Shown here in pieces: positions 45,916 through 53,654 of a stretch of DNA of 64,000 nt (position 1 is the first letter of the stretch; each line of letters starts with the position of its first letter). The translations under genes were made by a program, and so were the position numbers. The stretch is from Syntrophorhabdus sp. PtaU1.Bin058. Lineage in GTDB: Bacteria; Desulfobacterota; Syntrophorhabdia; Syntrophorhabdales; Syntrophorhabdaceae. Under the pieces are notes generated by a model. It had not been told where the DNA came from, made no database searches, and saw only the letters and a program-made list of their open reading frames with translations. The stretch covers positions 1 through 64,000 of the forward strand of contig MVRS01000074.1 in the NCBI GenBank assembly GCA_002067975.1, in the 5' to 3' direction.

Positions 45916-47496
45916 TCAGACATGCCTGAAGGCGTTCTTGACGGTCTCTTCCCTGACCGGTCTGGTAACAAGGGAAACAACGATAAACACGATAAATGAG
46001 ATTGGCAGGGCGATGATCTGTGGGTCGATCATGTTCCAGGGGTGGCCCGCGAGGGTATCCGATCTGAAGAAGAACCTGCACATGCCGAATGCCTGCGACT
46101 CCTGTTCGTGGAAAAAGAGCATCCAGAAGAGGGACACGAAAAACCCGCATAGGATGCTTGCCTTTGCCGCAGCCTTTGTCCCATTCCTCCAGTAGAGCCC
46201 GAATAGGTACGCGGGTATGAATGTGGCGCCGCAGAGACTGAAGAAGAAGGCGGTGGCAACGGCGATGATGCTTTCCGGAAGGATCAATCCTATGAAGAGC
46301 GTTGAGAATATACTGAACACGATCCCGACGCGCGTCACGATCGTGATCTCTGCAACGGATTTGCCCCTGAGCAGGGCCTGTTCGAAGATGTCCCGCGAGA
46401 GCGATGTGCCGAGGGTATGGAACTGGCTGCTGTTGGCACTCATGGCAGCGGACATGAGGGTGACGAGAAAAAGCGCGACGAACCACCGGGGATAGAAGCG
46501 GTCGATATAAAGCGGTATGATCTTATCGATGTTCCCCTGCACGGCCGTGATCGGCAGTTCGGTATAATTGTTGTAGAAGATCACGTTCGTCAGTGCCCCC
46601 ACAGCAAAGGCAATGCCGGTGGTGAGTAATACAAAGATTGCCGCAAAGGGGATAGACCTGTTGATTTCCCTGTCTGACTTGAGGGTCATGAAACGGATAT
46701 TCAGTTGCGGCTGGCCTATGACGCCGATCCCGACACCCATGATCATCGTTGTGATGACGTACCACCAGACCGGTGACGCTGCTGCTGGCATGGACGTGAA
46801 CCCCCTGTGTCCCGCTTCTTTCAGGTATTGAGGGATAAGAGGCGTCAGCTTTGTGAGGGCCTCATGGGCGTTCACGATCCCCCCTGCTGCATGGTAGGTA
46901 TAGATGCCGACGGCGGCCATAACGACGACCATGATAATGCCCTGAAACACAGAGGTATAGAGGACGCCTTTTAACCCGCCCCATATGACGTAGCAGGCCG
47001 TGATAAGCAGGAAGGCGAGATAGGCCGTTGAAAAGGGGACATTCAGATAGACCTCGATAAAACGTGAGATACCGATGAGGACTGCTGCTGTGTAAACGGG
47101 CATGAAGATGAGAACCACGAGACCTGAAAACCCCTGCACGAACCGCGATTCGTATCGCCTGCCGAGAAGCTCCGGGAAGGTATGTGCATCGAGCGCCTTG
47201 CCCATCTTGCGCGTCCTCTTCCCGAAAACCACAAAGGCAATCCAGATGCCGATCATTATATTGAGAACGGTCAGCCACGAGAGGCTAAAACCGTATAGCG
47301 CGCTTACGCCGCCAAACCCGATGATCGCCGATGTACTTATATGTGTGGCGCCGTAGCTTAAGCCCATCGTGACAGGGTGTACCTGCCTGCCGGCGAGCAT
47401 ATAATCGGATACGGTTGTGGTGCGGCGGTACCCGAGGTAGCTCAGGTAAACCGTTATGACGAGATATACAAGGGTAAACGTTATGAGGTAGAACAT
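45916..47496 (-). CDS. Sodium:solute symporter (SSF family)
   Basis: 526 residues, about 13 membrane helices. SSF features: SDYMLAGRQVHPVTMGLSYGATHISTSAIIGFGG near the start, FPELLGRRYES, and the second signature region with MSAAMSANSSQFHTLGTSLSRDIFE. It is related to PutP/PanF-type transporters; the solute is unknown. A small membrane protein is encoded directly upstream (4-bp gap), an arrangement seen for several symporters. Confidence 0.9.
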   Translation of the reverse strand: MFYLITFTLVYLVITVYLSYLGYRRTTTVSDYMLAGRQVHPVTMGLSYGATHISTSAIIGFGGVSALYGFSLSWLTVLNIMIGIWIAFVVFGKRTRKMGKALDAHTFPELLGRRYESRFVQGFSGLVVLIFMPVYTAAVLIGISRFIEVYLNVPFSTAYLAFLLITACYVIWGGLKGVLYTSVFQGIIMVVVMAAVGIYTYHAAGGIVNAHEALTKLTPLIPQYLKEAGHRGFTSMPAAASPVWWYVITTMIMGVGIGVIGQPQLNIRFMTLKSDREINRSIPFAAIFVLLTTGIAFAVGALTNVIFYNNYTELPITAVQGNIDKIIPLYIDRFYPRWFVALFLVTLMSAAMSANSSQFHTLGTSLSRDIFEQALLRGKSVAEITIVTRVGIVFSIFSTLFIGLILPESIIAVATAFFFSLCGATFIPAYLFGLYWRNGTKAAAKASILCGFFVSLFWMLFFHEQESQAFGMCRFFFRSDTLAGHPWNMIDPQIIALPISFIVFIVVSLVTRPVREETVKNAFRHV

Positions 47497-47500
47497 AATC

Positions 47501-47683
47501 TCAAGGGAGCTTCTCTATCAGTTCGATCTCTTCTTTTTCCCAGCGTATCTCTTCTTTGTAGTCCCCATCCTTTTCCATCGACCCTTTGTGCCAGTTTATG
47601 ATCCCGTATATGACGCAGAAAATGGCTGAAACAAAGGTGAGGATAAATCCTGTAAAAATCCAGATGTCCTGAAAACCCAGCAT
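47501..47683 (-). CDS. Small membrane protein, symporter accessory type
   Basis: 60 residues: one membrane helix (about residues 8-30, WIFTGFILTFVSAIFCVIYGIINW) and a charged cytoplasmic tail (KEEIRWEKEEIELIEKLP). It lies 4 bp before the symporter gene in the same operon. By position and size it matches the small accessory proteins of SSF symporters. Confidence 0.75.
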   Translation of the reverse strand: MLGFQDIWIFTGFILTFVSAIFCVIYGIINWHKGSMEKDGDYKEEIRWEKEEIELIEKLP

Positions 47684-47739
47684 GGTATTATTTCATTAGC
47701 ATGGAGATTTTTGAACTGTCAAGAACAATTACTGGGGCT

Positions 47740-47935
47740 CACGTCGCCCCCTCCACGAACAAGGTCCGTGGAGCCTCCCCCTCGCGCTCAAGAATTCGCT
47801 ACAAAATATATACCTGGTACCCGGTCGCCCCCTCCACGCGACCCACCCACCGGGTGGGTACCCCGGTCCGTGGAGCCTCCCGCACCCACTTCGTGGGTAC
47901 CCGGCTCAAGAATTCGCTACAAATATTATTTACCG
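47740..47935 (+). repeat. Two tandem REP-like nested hairpin elements
   Basis: Unit 1 (47740-47820) is the short form: CTCCACG (47751-47757)/CGTGGAG (47767-47773). Unit 2 (47821-47935) is the long form: outer pair at 47832-47838/47869-47875 and inner stem ACCCACCC-ACC-GGGTGGGT (47841-47859), plus a third hairpin ACCCAC-TTC-GTGGGT. Both end with AAGAATTCGCTACAAA. The inverted relative is at 42509-42603. No gene is seen between 47684 and 48271. Confidence 0.87.
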
Positions 47936-47944
47936 GGACACCTG

Positions 47945-48083
47945 CGGTCAGCAGTCAGCATACAGCTATCAGCTAAAACAAAAAAGGCTTTAAGCTGAGA
48001 GCTGATGGCTGATAGCTGAAAGCTGGTGGCCAAAGAAGTCGTCAACGTCGAATATCGATAATAGATCATCGGGTATCGAGTTT
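47945..48083 (+). repeat. 7-bp repeat island
   Basis: GTCAGCA, GTCAGCA, TACAGCT, ATCAGCT (47947-47974), then GCTGAGA, GCTGATG, GCTGATA, GCTGAAA (47994-48021), the reverse-complement class, then CGAATAT, CGATAAT, AGATCAT, CGGGTAT (48050-48077). Confidence 0.9.
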
Positions 48084-48099
48084 GCGCGTCAAATTCCGG

Positions 48100-48128
48100 T
48101 TGACTTCATGAACATCGTTGGATATTCT
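48100..48128 (+). promoter_or_regulatory. Sigma-70 promoter of the pentapeptide gene leader
   Basis: TTGACT (48100-48105), 17-bp spacer, TATTCT (48123-48128). Transcription would begin near 48135, about 137 nt before the coding region, giving a long structured leader. Confidence 0.65.
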
Positions 48129-48135
48129 TATTATA

Positions 48136-48206
48136 TATAAGGCAAACCTGATGGGTTTAGGAACGCGCCGTGCGTTTCTAAAGGTATTGTAAAAGGATGG
48201 TCGGGC
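48136..48206 (+). promoter_or_regulatory. Riboswitch-like structured leader (GEMM-resembling)
   Basis: The leader starts with GGCAAACC (48141-48148), then a small stem AAACC/GGTTT, then an 11-bp hairpin TTTAGGAACGC/GCGTTTCTAAA with loop GCCGT (48156-48182), and ends with AAAGG ... GGATGGTCGGGCC. The first and last blocks resemble GEMM-I (cyclic di-GMP/cGAMP) riboswitches, but the GNRA loop and the ACGCAAAGC block are not intact. It sits directly before an intrinsic terminator, the usual expression platform. A divergent or different aptamer is equally possible. Confidence 0.35.
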
Positions 48207-48244
48207 CGCCACCTGGAGAAGAATCCGGGTGGCGTTTTTATTTT
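48207..48244 (+). terminator. Intrinsic terminator in the leader of the pentapeptide gene
   Basis: Eleven-bp stem CGCCACCTGGA/TCCGGGTGGCG (one T-G pair), loop GAAGAA, then TTTTTATTTT. It lies 28 bp before the start codon of the next gene, in the same direction, so it should act as a conditional attenuator. Confidence 0.85.
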
Positions 48245-48271
48245 GTTGCAATAATAAAAAGGGAGGTCAAT

Positions 48272-48637
48272 ATGACAAAACAAGTAATGTATCTGTTCGC
48301 AGCAATCGTATTACTCCAGGCGATGTTTTTGACGGGGATGGGCTATGGGTTCAACGCCGCAGACCTTCAGAAAGTCAACAGCACAAACAAGTGTGAAAAG
48401 TGCGACCTGTCGAACGCGGACTTTTCCAATATAGATATGTATGGAGCATACCTGGTAGAAACAAACCTCACAGGGGCCAACCTTTCCGATGCAAGCTTCA
48501 ATGACGCCAACCTCACGGGGGCAAACCTGAAAGGGGCAAACATCAAAGGGGCAAATTTTTCAGGCGCGAAGCTGTCTAACGCCATATGGGTTGACGGCAG
48601 AAAGTGCCAATCGGGATCGGTAGGCAAATGTAAATAG
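48272..48637 (+). CDS. Exported pentapeptide-repeat protein
   Basis: 121 residues from the ATG at 48272 (GGGAGG upstream). A signal peptide or anchor ([18 protein letters not shown]) is followed by about ten A(N/D)LxG-type pentapeptides (residues 44-104, such as [21 protein letters not shown]) that form a right-handed beta helix. Cysteine pairs bracket the helix: C41/C44 before and C112/C120 after it, consistent with disulfides outside the cytoplasm. Expression probably depends on the leader at 48136-48244. Function unknown. Confidence 0.88.
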   Translation: MTKQVMYLFAAIVLLQAMFLTGMGYGFNAADLQKVNSTNKCEKCDLSNADFSNIDMYGAYLVETNLTGANLSDASFNDANLTGANLKGANIKGANFSGAKLSNAIWVDGRKCQSGSVGKCK

Positions 48638-48653
48638 CCCTTTCTCTCTGTAC

Positions 48654-49349
48654 CTATAGGTGATTGATCCCATCCCCTTTATTGTCTTCTTTCATCTTCT
48701 TTTCGAGATATCCCTTGGCGATGTCTTTTCCTCCCAGGCCGCAGGCTATAGCGAGGGCGAGGATGACCCCTCCAAAGGTTATGGCAAAGGCGATAAGAAT
48801 GGTCTCCCTCCCTATCCCGAGCTGCTCCAACGCCATTGTGCATGATAATATGAAGACCGTGAATTTCACAAATTTACTGAGCAATCCGGAGTATTTAATG
48901 CCGGCATTCACCGACGCGATAAGCACGGCACGCCTGAAGAAGTTGCTCAGGAGATAGCCTATTATCAAGATGAAGGCCGCAATAAACATATTGGGGATAT
49001 AGAGAAAGAATCTTTCCAGCAATTGTTCTACGGTGGGTATCCTGAGGTTTTGCATGGATACTATCAGAAAGGTAAGGACAATGATCCACCCAATTATCTT
49101 GGAGATGAGGACCGAGAGGGACTCCCTGATTCCGCTCCTGGAGAGGGCTTCGACGATACCTGACCTTTCCAGAAATTTATCAAGTTTTATGGTCCTGAAA
49201 AATTTCTGGAAGATCATCCTGATGATAACGGCAAGGAATATCCCGATAACCAGGAGGAGGATCGATGCGAAAAGATTCGGCAGAAAGTAGAGCAGTTTTT
49301 CATAGCATTTTTCAAAAGGCTCAACGATAATTCTCTGAAAAATATTCAT
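48654..49349 (-). CDS. Mechanosensitive-channel-related membrane protein (conserved TM helix family)
   Basis: 231 residues with two copies of the conserved TM-helix unit (PF05552 type): LPNLFASILLLVIGIFLAVI near residue 25 and IPNMFIAAFILIIGYLLSNF near residue 120. The final CGLGGKDIAKGYLEKK resembles the pore-helix end of MscS relatives. The beta domain of MscS is absent. Last gene of the minus-strand osmolyte cluster, 15 bp after the glycosyltransferase gene. Confidence 0.85.
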   Translation of the reverse strand: MNIFQRIIVEPFEKCYEKLLYFLPNLFASILLLVIGIFLAVIIRMIFQKFFRTIKLDKFLERSGIVEALSRSGIRESLSVLISKIIGWIIVLTFLIVSMQNLRIPTVEQLLERFFLYIPNMFIAAFILIIGYLLSNFFRRAVLIASVNAGIKYSGLLSKFVKFTVFILSCTMALEQLGIGRETILIAFAITFGGVILALAIACGLGGKDIAKGYLEKKMKEDNKGDGINHL

Positions 49350-49364
49350 GTTCCATACCCCCTT

Positions 49365-50642
49365 TTATTCATCCCAATTCCTGATGAGGAAGTCTTTCTT
49401 TGCTTCGAACGTCGAACGGAGATTTTCGATCTTTTCCTCAACCTCCCGTGCGCCGCTGTCCAGTGTTTCCATAACGAACGAGGCCGTCCTGCCTATGTAG
49501 AGCGGGGTCAGGGATTTTAGAAGATGCTCCCTGTTCATTACCCTTCTGTGTGCTGCAAGGATAAAGCTGTAGATCGTCTCGACCCAGATCTCGTCCGGTA
49601 TCCTGAATGTCTTTTTTCTGCTGCCCGTCAGTTTAGTAAAAAAATTGTACAGCTCTTTTGACATAAATTCCTTCCAGAAAACACCCAGTTCTTTGATGCC
49701 GAGCGAAAAGCGGTCTATCATCCTTTCCAGATTTACATTGACCGGCTCAAGGCCGACATCGTACTGAAATCCAAGCGTAGGGACAGGCTTGGACGATCTG
49801 ACGGGTTTCCATACTGCAGAATAGGTCTCCATAAGATCGAGCGCCGCGCTCACCACCTGGTACAGCATTGCGCTCAAATCCGCGCCGGGGTCCTTTGCGT
49901 CGTGGATCTTTGCCCCGAGATATGACTGGCATATCGGGAAATTGTTCGCAATGGCAGTGGTCGTCATCCATATATCTATGCCGTATCGCGCGACATCCGT
50001 TTCCCACACCTCCTTGGCCAGATAAAAGCCGGCCAGTTTTCCTGAAAAACCGAAATCGCCGCCGATGGGTTGCCTGACACGCTCACCGTAAAGGGCGCTT
50101 GTTAAAGGATAGACTATGCTGTTTGTAATGGTGCCGTCATATTTGTGCCTCTGGTAAAGAGGGGCAACGTAATCAAAACCCCCTTCGAGGACGGGCTTGA
50201 CGAGAAGCTCGATCCATTCAGGGGTGATGCTTCTCAGGTCCGAGTCAACAACGGCGCAGGCCTTTACCTTAAGGGTGTTGGCGATCTCAAAGATTGCCCT
50301 GAATGCGCTCCCCTTGCCGGGAATCCCCTGGTATGGGGTCACGATCTTAAAAAAGGGGGCCGCCTTCCGCGTTATAAGGATTGTTTGAAAGTCATCAACC
50401 GTTGTATCCCGGACGATCTCCTTTGTCCCGTCGGTTGAGCCTCCGTCTGAATTAACGAGAAGCGTCTTTTGCTCGGGGAAATATTTTGCAAGACCTGCCT
50501 GTACGGCCCTCACTACGTGGCCTATCGTGTGGGCGTTGTTATAGCTCGGGATCCCTACGAGGATATCGGCCTCCCCGATCCCTTTGGCCTGTTCATCAAG
50601 AGGGTTGTTTTCCGTGATGTTGTCCATCTCATCCTTCGCCAT
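49365..50642 (-). CDS. Predicted glucosylglycerate synthase (GpgS/GT81-like)
   Basis: 425 residues from the ATG at 50642, which overlaps the TGA of treY. GT-A fold: ILVGIPSYNNAHTIGHVV, NSDGGSTDGT, the metal-binding DSDLRS and acceptor-side QPIGGDFGFSGK, followed by GIDIWMTTTAI. This matches the glucosyl-3-phosphoglycerate/glucosylglycerate synthase group, which makes the compatible solute glucosylglycerate. No GpgP phosphatase is nearby, so the one-step enzyme using ADP-glucose and glycerate is the better guess. The adjoining trehalose genes support an osmolyte role. Confidence 0.75.
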   Translation of the reverse strand: MAKDEMDNITENNPLDEQAKGIGEADILVGIPSYNNAHTIGHVVRAVQAGLAKYFPEQKTLLVNSDGGSTDGTKEIVRDTTVDDFQTILITRKAAPFFKIVTPYQGIPGKGSAFRAIFEIANTLKVKACAVVDSDLRSITPEWIELLVKPVLEGGFDYVAPLYQRHKYDGTITNSIVYPLTSALYGERVRQPIGGDFGFSGKLAGFYLAKEVWETDVARYGIDIWMTTTAIANNFPICQSYLGAKIHDAKDPGADLSAMLYQVVSAALDLMETYSAVWKPVRSSKPVPTLGFQYDVGLEPVNVNLERMIDRFSLGIKELGVFWKEFMSKELYNFFTKLTGSRKKTFRIPDEIWVETIYSFILAAHRRVMNREHLLKSLTPLYIGRTASFVMETLDSGAREVEEKIENLRSTFEAKKDFLIRNWDE

Positions 50643-53600
50643 CACTTCACCTTGTCAAGGAGGGCAACCGGGTAATTTGCAAGGACCTCCCCGATGTATA
50701 AGACATTGGATTGTTCGTGAGTGCGCACCTGCACGATCTCATCGGTAAAGACATTACGATACTCTGCCCCTTCCTTCTCAAAGGGCACTGCAACAAAGGT
50801 GTTGTCCCACACGGCGCTGCCAAGCGGGAGATCGGTGTGGCGGGGTATGATCCTTGAAAAAAATCTTGGCGCCACGGTTATTGCTATTGCATCAGCCTTT
50901 TTTCTTGCGAATGCGCATATATTTTCCCACTTCCCGCCATCGGTTATCAACGGAATATACCTGCCGGTATCGAAGAGGTACCCGTTTTGTCTCCGGTAGT
51001 GGAGGGCCTTGTATATGAGGTACATCTTTATCATACCGTCATGCCTTGAATCGGTTAAGCGATGCGCAAGGGTCGCAGCGTCCCCGTCCTTTTCATATTC
51101 TTTTAATTGTTCAAAGGTCTTGATCCTTTTCCCGTAATCCACCGGTCTTCTGTTGTCAGGGTCAACAAGCGCAAAATTCCATAATTCGGTACCCTGGTAA
51201 AAATCGGCAACACCGGGCGATGTTATCTTGAGGAGTGTCTGCGAGAGAGAGTTATAGATGCCGTAATCGGAGACCATGTGTTGGAATACAAGGAAGTCCT
51301 CGAGGAACATATTATCCTCGGAACCCGTCATGACGGCATCAATGAAAACGTTCATAGCATCTTCGTAGACGGCGTCCGGGTTGATCCAGCTCGTATGTTC
51401 CTTTGCCTCCCTCGAGGCCTTCTGCATATAATCTTTGATCCTCTGTGTAAACACCGCATATTCTTCTGTGTCGACAGGTCCCCCGATGGGCCACACGCCC
51501 AGCAGGGTCTGATACAACAGATATTCTTCGTTCTGATCCGGCACCGGACGATTATCCACGATGATCTTCTTTTTTACGTTATACCTGGCCCACTTCGTAA
51601 GGCATCCGTTCCATATATCGGGGAGCTCGGAGAGGACATTGATACGTGCGCGCACATCCTCGCTCCTCTTGCAGTCATGCGTTGACGTTGTTATCAGCGC
51701 ATGAGGCCATGATTTAATGCGCTCTATGTTCTGACCGTGAAATGTCTTGAGCGACGTACCGAACCTGTCGGGACTTCCCCCGACCTCGTTGAGGGAGGTG
51801 AGGCGATTGTAGATGTAAAATGCCGTATCCTCAACGCCTTTGGCCGTTACGGGGCCGGTGATCTGTTGGAACCTCATTGTGAAGTCGAGCCATTCGGACC
51901 TGTCGTCCTCACTGAAACCGTCAGGGAACCTCAATAGCAGGACGTCCCGGATAAAATCGAAGATGGACTGGTTCAGGGCAGGGTTCCTTTTTTTTGCCTT
52001 TGATATCGCGAGGTCTATGTAGTGGGAGTCCCGTTCGTTTATCTTCCACGTGGTGATATACGTCCTGTATACCGGAAAATAGGCGATGATCTCGATAAGG
52101 GCCTTTATGAGGCTGTTTAATGTAAAATCCCTTGTATGCCTGTTTTTCTCAGAGAGCCTGTTGAGATAATGGCCGATCATGTTGACCTCGCCGGACATGG
52201 CAACCTGCATTACCAGTTTTTTCTTTTCATACATGATGTCCTGAAAACCCGTACTGGTCTTTGTAAATCTCCTGTATATCCTTTCAAAGGCCTTTCCGCT
52301 GTTCGTGTCGACGAATATCCCGCTGACGGAGTTAAGGAATACGTACCCCGTTGTGCTGAAGATCGGCCATTCCTCGGGCATGATCTCGCCTTTGGTGAGT
52401 ATCTTTTCGCCGATGATATAGAACGGCTTGTAATCAGGGTCTGCATTGAGCATCTCCTTATACCTGTTGACGATCTCCTCGTCCGCTTCGGCGTTGAGGT
52501 AATCAATAGGGAGCTGCGCCTCTTTCTTTACCCTTTCGATATATGCCCGCCTCAATTGTACGAAGCATTCTTTCTGAAGACGATGAAAATATTCCGAAGG
52601 GTTGTACAGCCCGTCAGGATGATCGACCCGCAAGCCCGTTACCTTGCCCTCTTTGATGAGTTCGAAGATAAGTTTATGCGTCTCCCTGAATACGTCTTCC
52701 TTCTGCATATGCAGGGCGCCGAGGCCGTTTATATCGAAAAACCTCTTGTAGTTTATCTCTTCGGCGGCGACGCGCCAGTGTGAGAAGCGGTATATCTGCT
52801 CTCGTAAAAGGTTATCGAGAAGGTCAAAACTTTTCGGCTCCCCCTTGACGCCGTTAAACGTCCTCACGTTTTCGTCGATAAAATCTCTGATCTCATTGCA
52901 TTCCCCGTAAAGCTGCCGGAGGCGCCTTTTGATGATCTCCTTCTCCCTGCGCCTCTCCTGAACCTTCTCCGGACGGCTTTCAGTATAGGAAGGGAGGTGG
53001 TTAAGGGCGGTAATGATACTCAGCAGTTCCGTATAATGGGGATTGTTTTTGTGAAGTGCGCGTCGTAGCGCATCAATATTGTGGTTGAGGATGTGGGTAT
53101 AGGTTTTGGGCATCACCGGGAATTTAAAGTCATAGTAGTGTATGAAAAAGGAACCCTCTGAAAACGACACGGTCAGCTCCTGGTTTTCCAGGACCTTTCC
53201 ATATTGCTCCCCGAGAAAAGGGAGAAGGATCTTGTCGGTAAGCTCCTTCTTCACGGGGTTCCAGTCGATGTCAAAAAAATGCGCGTACGGCGAACTCGGC
53301 CCGTTTTCCAGGACATCCGTCCACCAGGTGTTCTCAAAGCTCGCTATGCACATGTGGTTGGGGACAATATCGAGTATCTGTCCCATGTCCCTGCTCTTAA
53401 GCTCTGTAATGAGTCCCTCGTACTCCCCTTCTGTGCCGACCTCGGGGTTGAGGGCGTGCGGGTCGACGACATCATATCCATGGAGACTCTCCCTGGATGC
53501 CTTTAAATACGGAGAGGAGTATATATCGCTGATCCCCAGATCATAGAGGTATTGTACGATCTTTGCGGCGTCGTTGAACGTAAAGGAGGCGTTAAACTGT

Positions 53601-53653
53601 AATCGATACGTTGATGCTGGGATTCTTGGGGTGAGGAGTTTCTCTTTCTTCAT
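50642..53653 (-). CDS. treY: Malto-oligosyltrehalose synthase
   Basis: 1003 residues from the ATG at 53653, one base after the stop of the GH57 gene; the frame continues 12 codons upstream without support. A GH13 enzyme: ASTYRLQFNASFTF at the start, the catalytic region GLRVDHPDGLYNP, and GVEDTAFYIYNR. It turns the reducing end of a malto-oligosaccharide into a terminal trehalose unit. It is somewhat longer than the common 700-950 residues. TreZ, its partner, is two genes upstream. Confidence 0.95.
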   Translation of the reverse strand: MKKEKLLTPRIPASTYRLQFNASFTFNDAAKIVQYLYDLGISDIYSSPYLKASRESLHGYDVVDPHALNPEVGTEGEYEGLITELKSRDMGQILDIVPNHMCIASFENTWWTDVLENGPSSPYAHFFDIDWNPVKKELTDKILLPFLGEQYGKVLENQELTVSFSEGSFFIHYYDFKFPVMPKTYTHILNHNIDALRRALHKNNPHYTELLSIITALNHLPSYTESRPEKVQERRREKEIIKRRLRQLYGECNEIRDFIDENVRTFNGVKGEPKSFDLLDNLLREQIYRFSHWRVAAEEINYKRFFDINGLGALHMQKEDVFRETHKLIFELIKEGKVTGLRVDHPDGLYNPSEYFHRLQKECFVQLRRAYIERVKKEAQLPIDYLNAEADEEIVNRYKEMLNADPDYKPFYIIGEKILTKGEIMPEEWPIFSTTGYVFLNSVSGIFVDTNSGKAFERIYRRFTKTSTGFQDIMYEKKKLVMQVAMSGEVNMIGHYLNRLSEKNRHTRDFTLNSLIKALIEIIAYFPVYRTYITTWKINERDSHYIDLAISKAKKRNPALNQSIFDFIRDVLLLRFPDGFSEDDRSEWLDFTMRFQQITGPVTAKGVEDTAFYIYNRLTSLNEVGGSPDRFGTSLKTFHGQNIERIKSWPHALITTSTHDCKRSEDVRARINVLSELPDIWNGCLTKWARYNVKKKIIVDNRPVPDQNEEYLLYQTLLGVWPIGGPVDTEEYAVFTQRIKDYMQKASREAKEHTSWINPDAVYEDAMNVFIDAVMTGSEDNMFLEDFLVFQHMVSDYGIYNSLSQTLLKITSPGVADFYQGTELWNFALVDPDNRRPVDYGKRIKTFEQLKEYEKDGDAATLAHRLTDSRHDGMIKMYLIYKALHYRRQNGYLFDTGRYIPLITDGGKWENICAFARKKADAIAITVAPRFFSRIIPRHTDLPLGSAVWDNTFVAVPFEKEGAEYRNVFTDEIVQVRTHEQSNVLYIGEVLANYPVALLDKVK

Positions 53654-53654
53654 T

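Noticed and set aside
44302-48271. Composite transposon bounded by the inverted REP-like elements
   Set aside because: No transposase, no target-site duplication and no matching terminal inverted repeats beyond the hairpins; kept only as a possible inversion segment.
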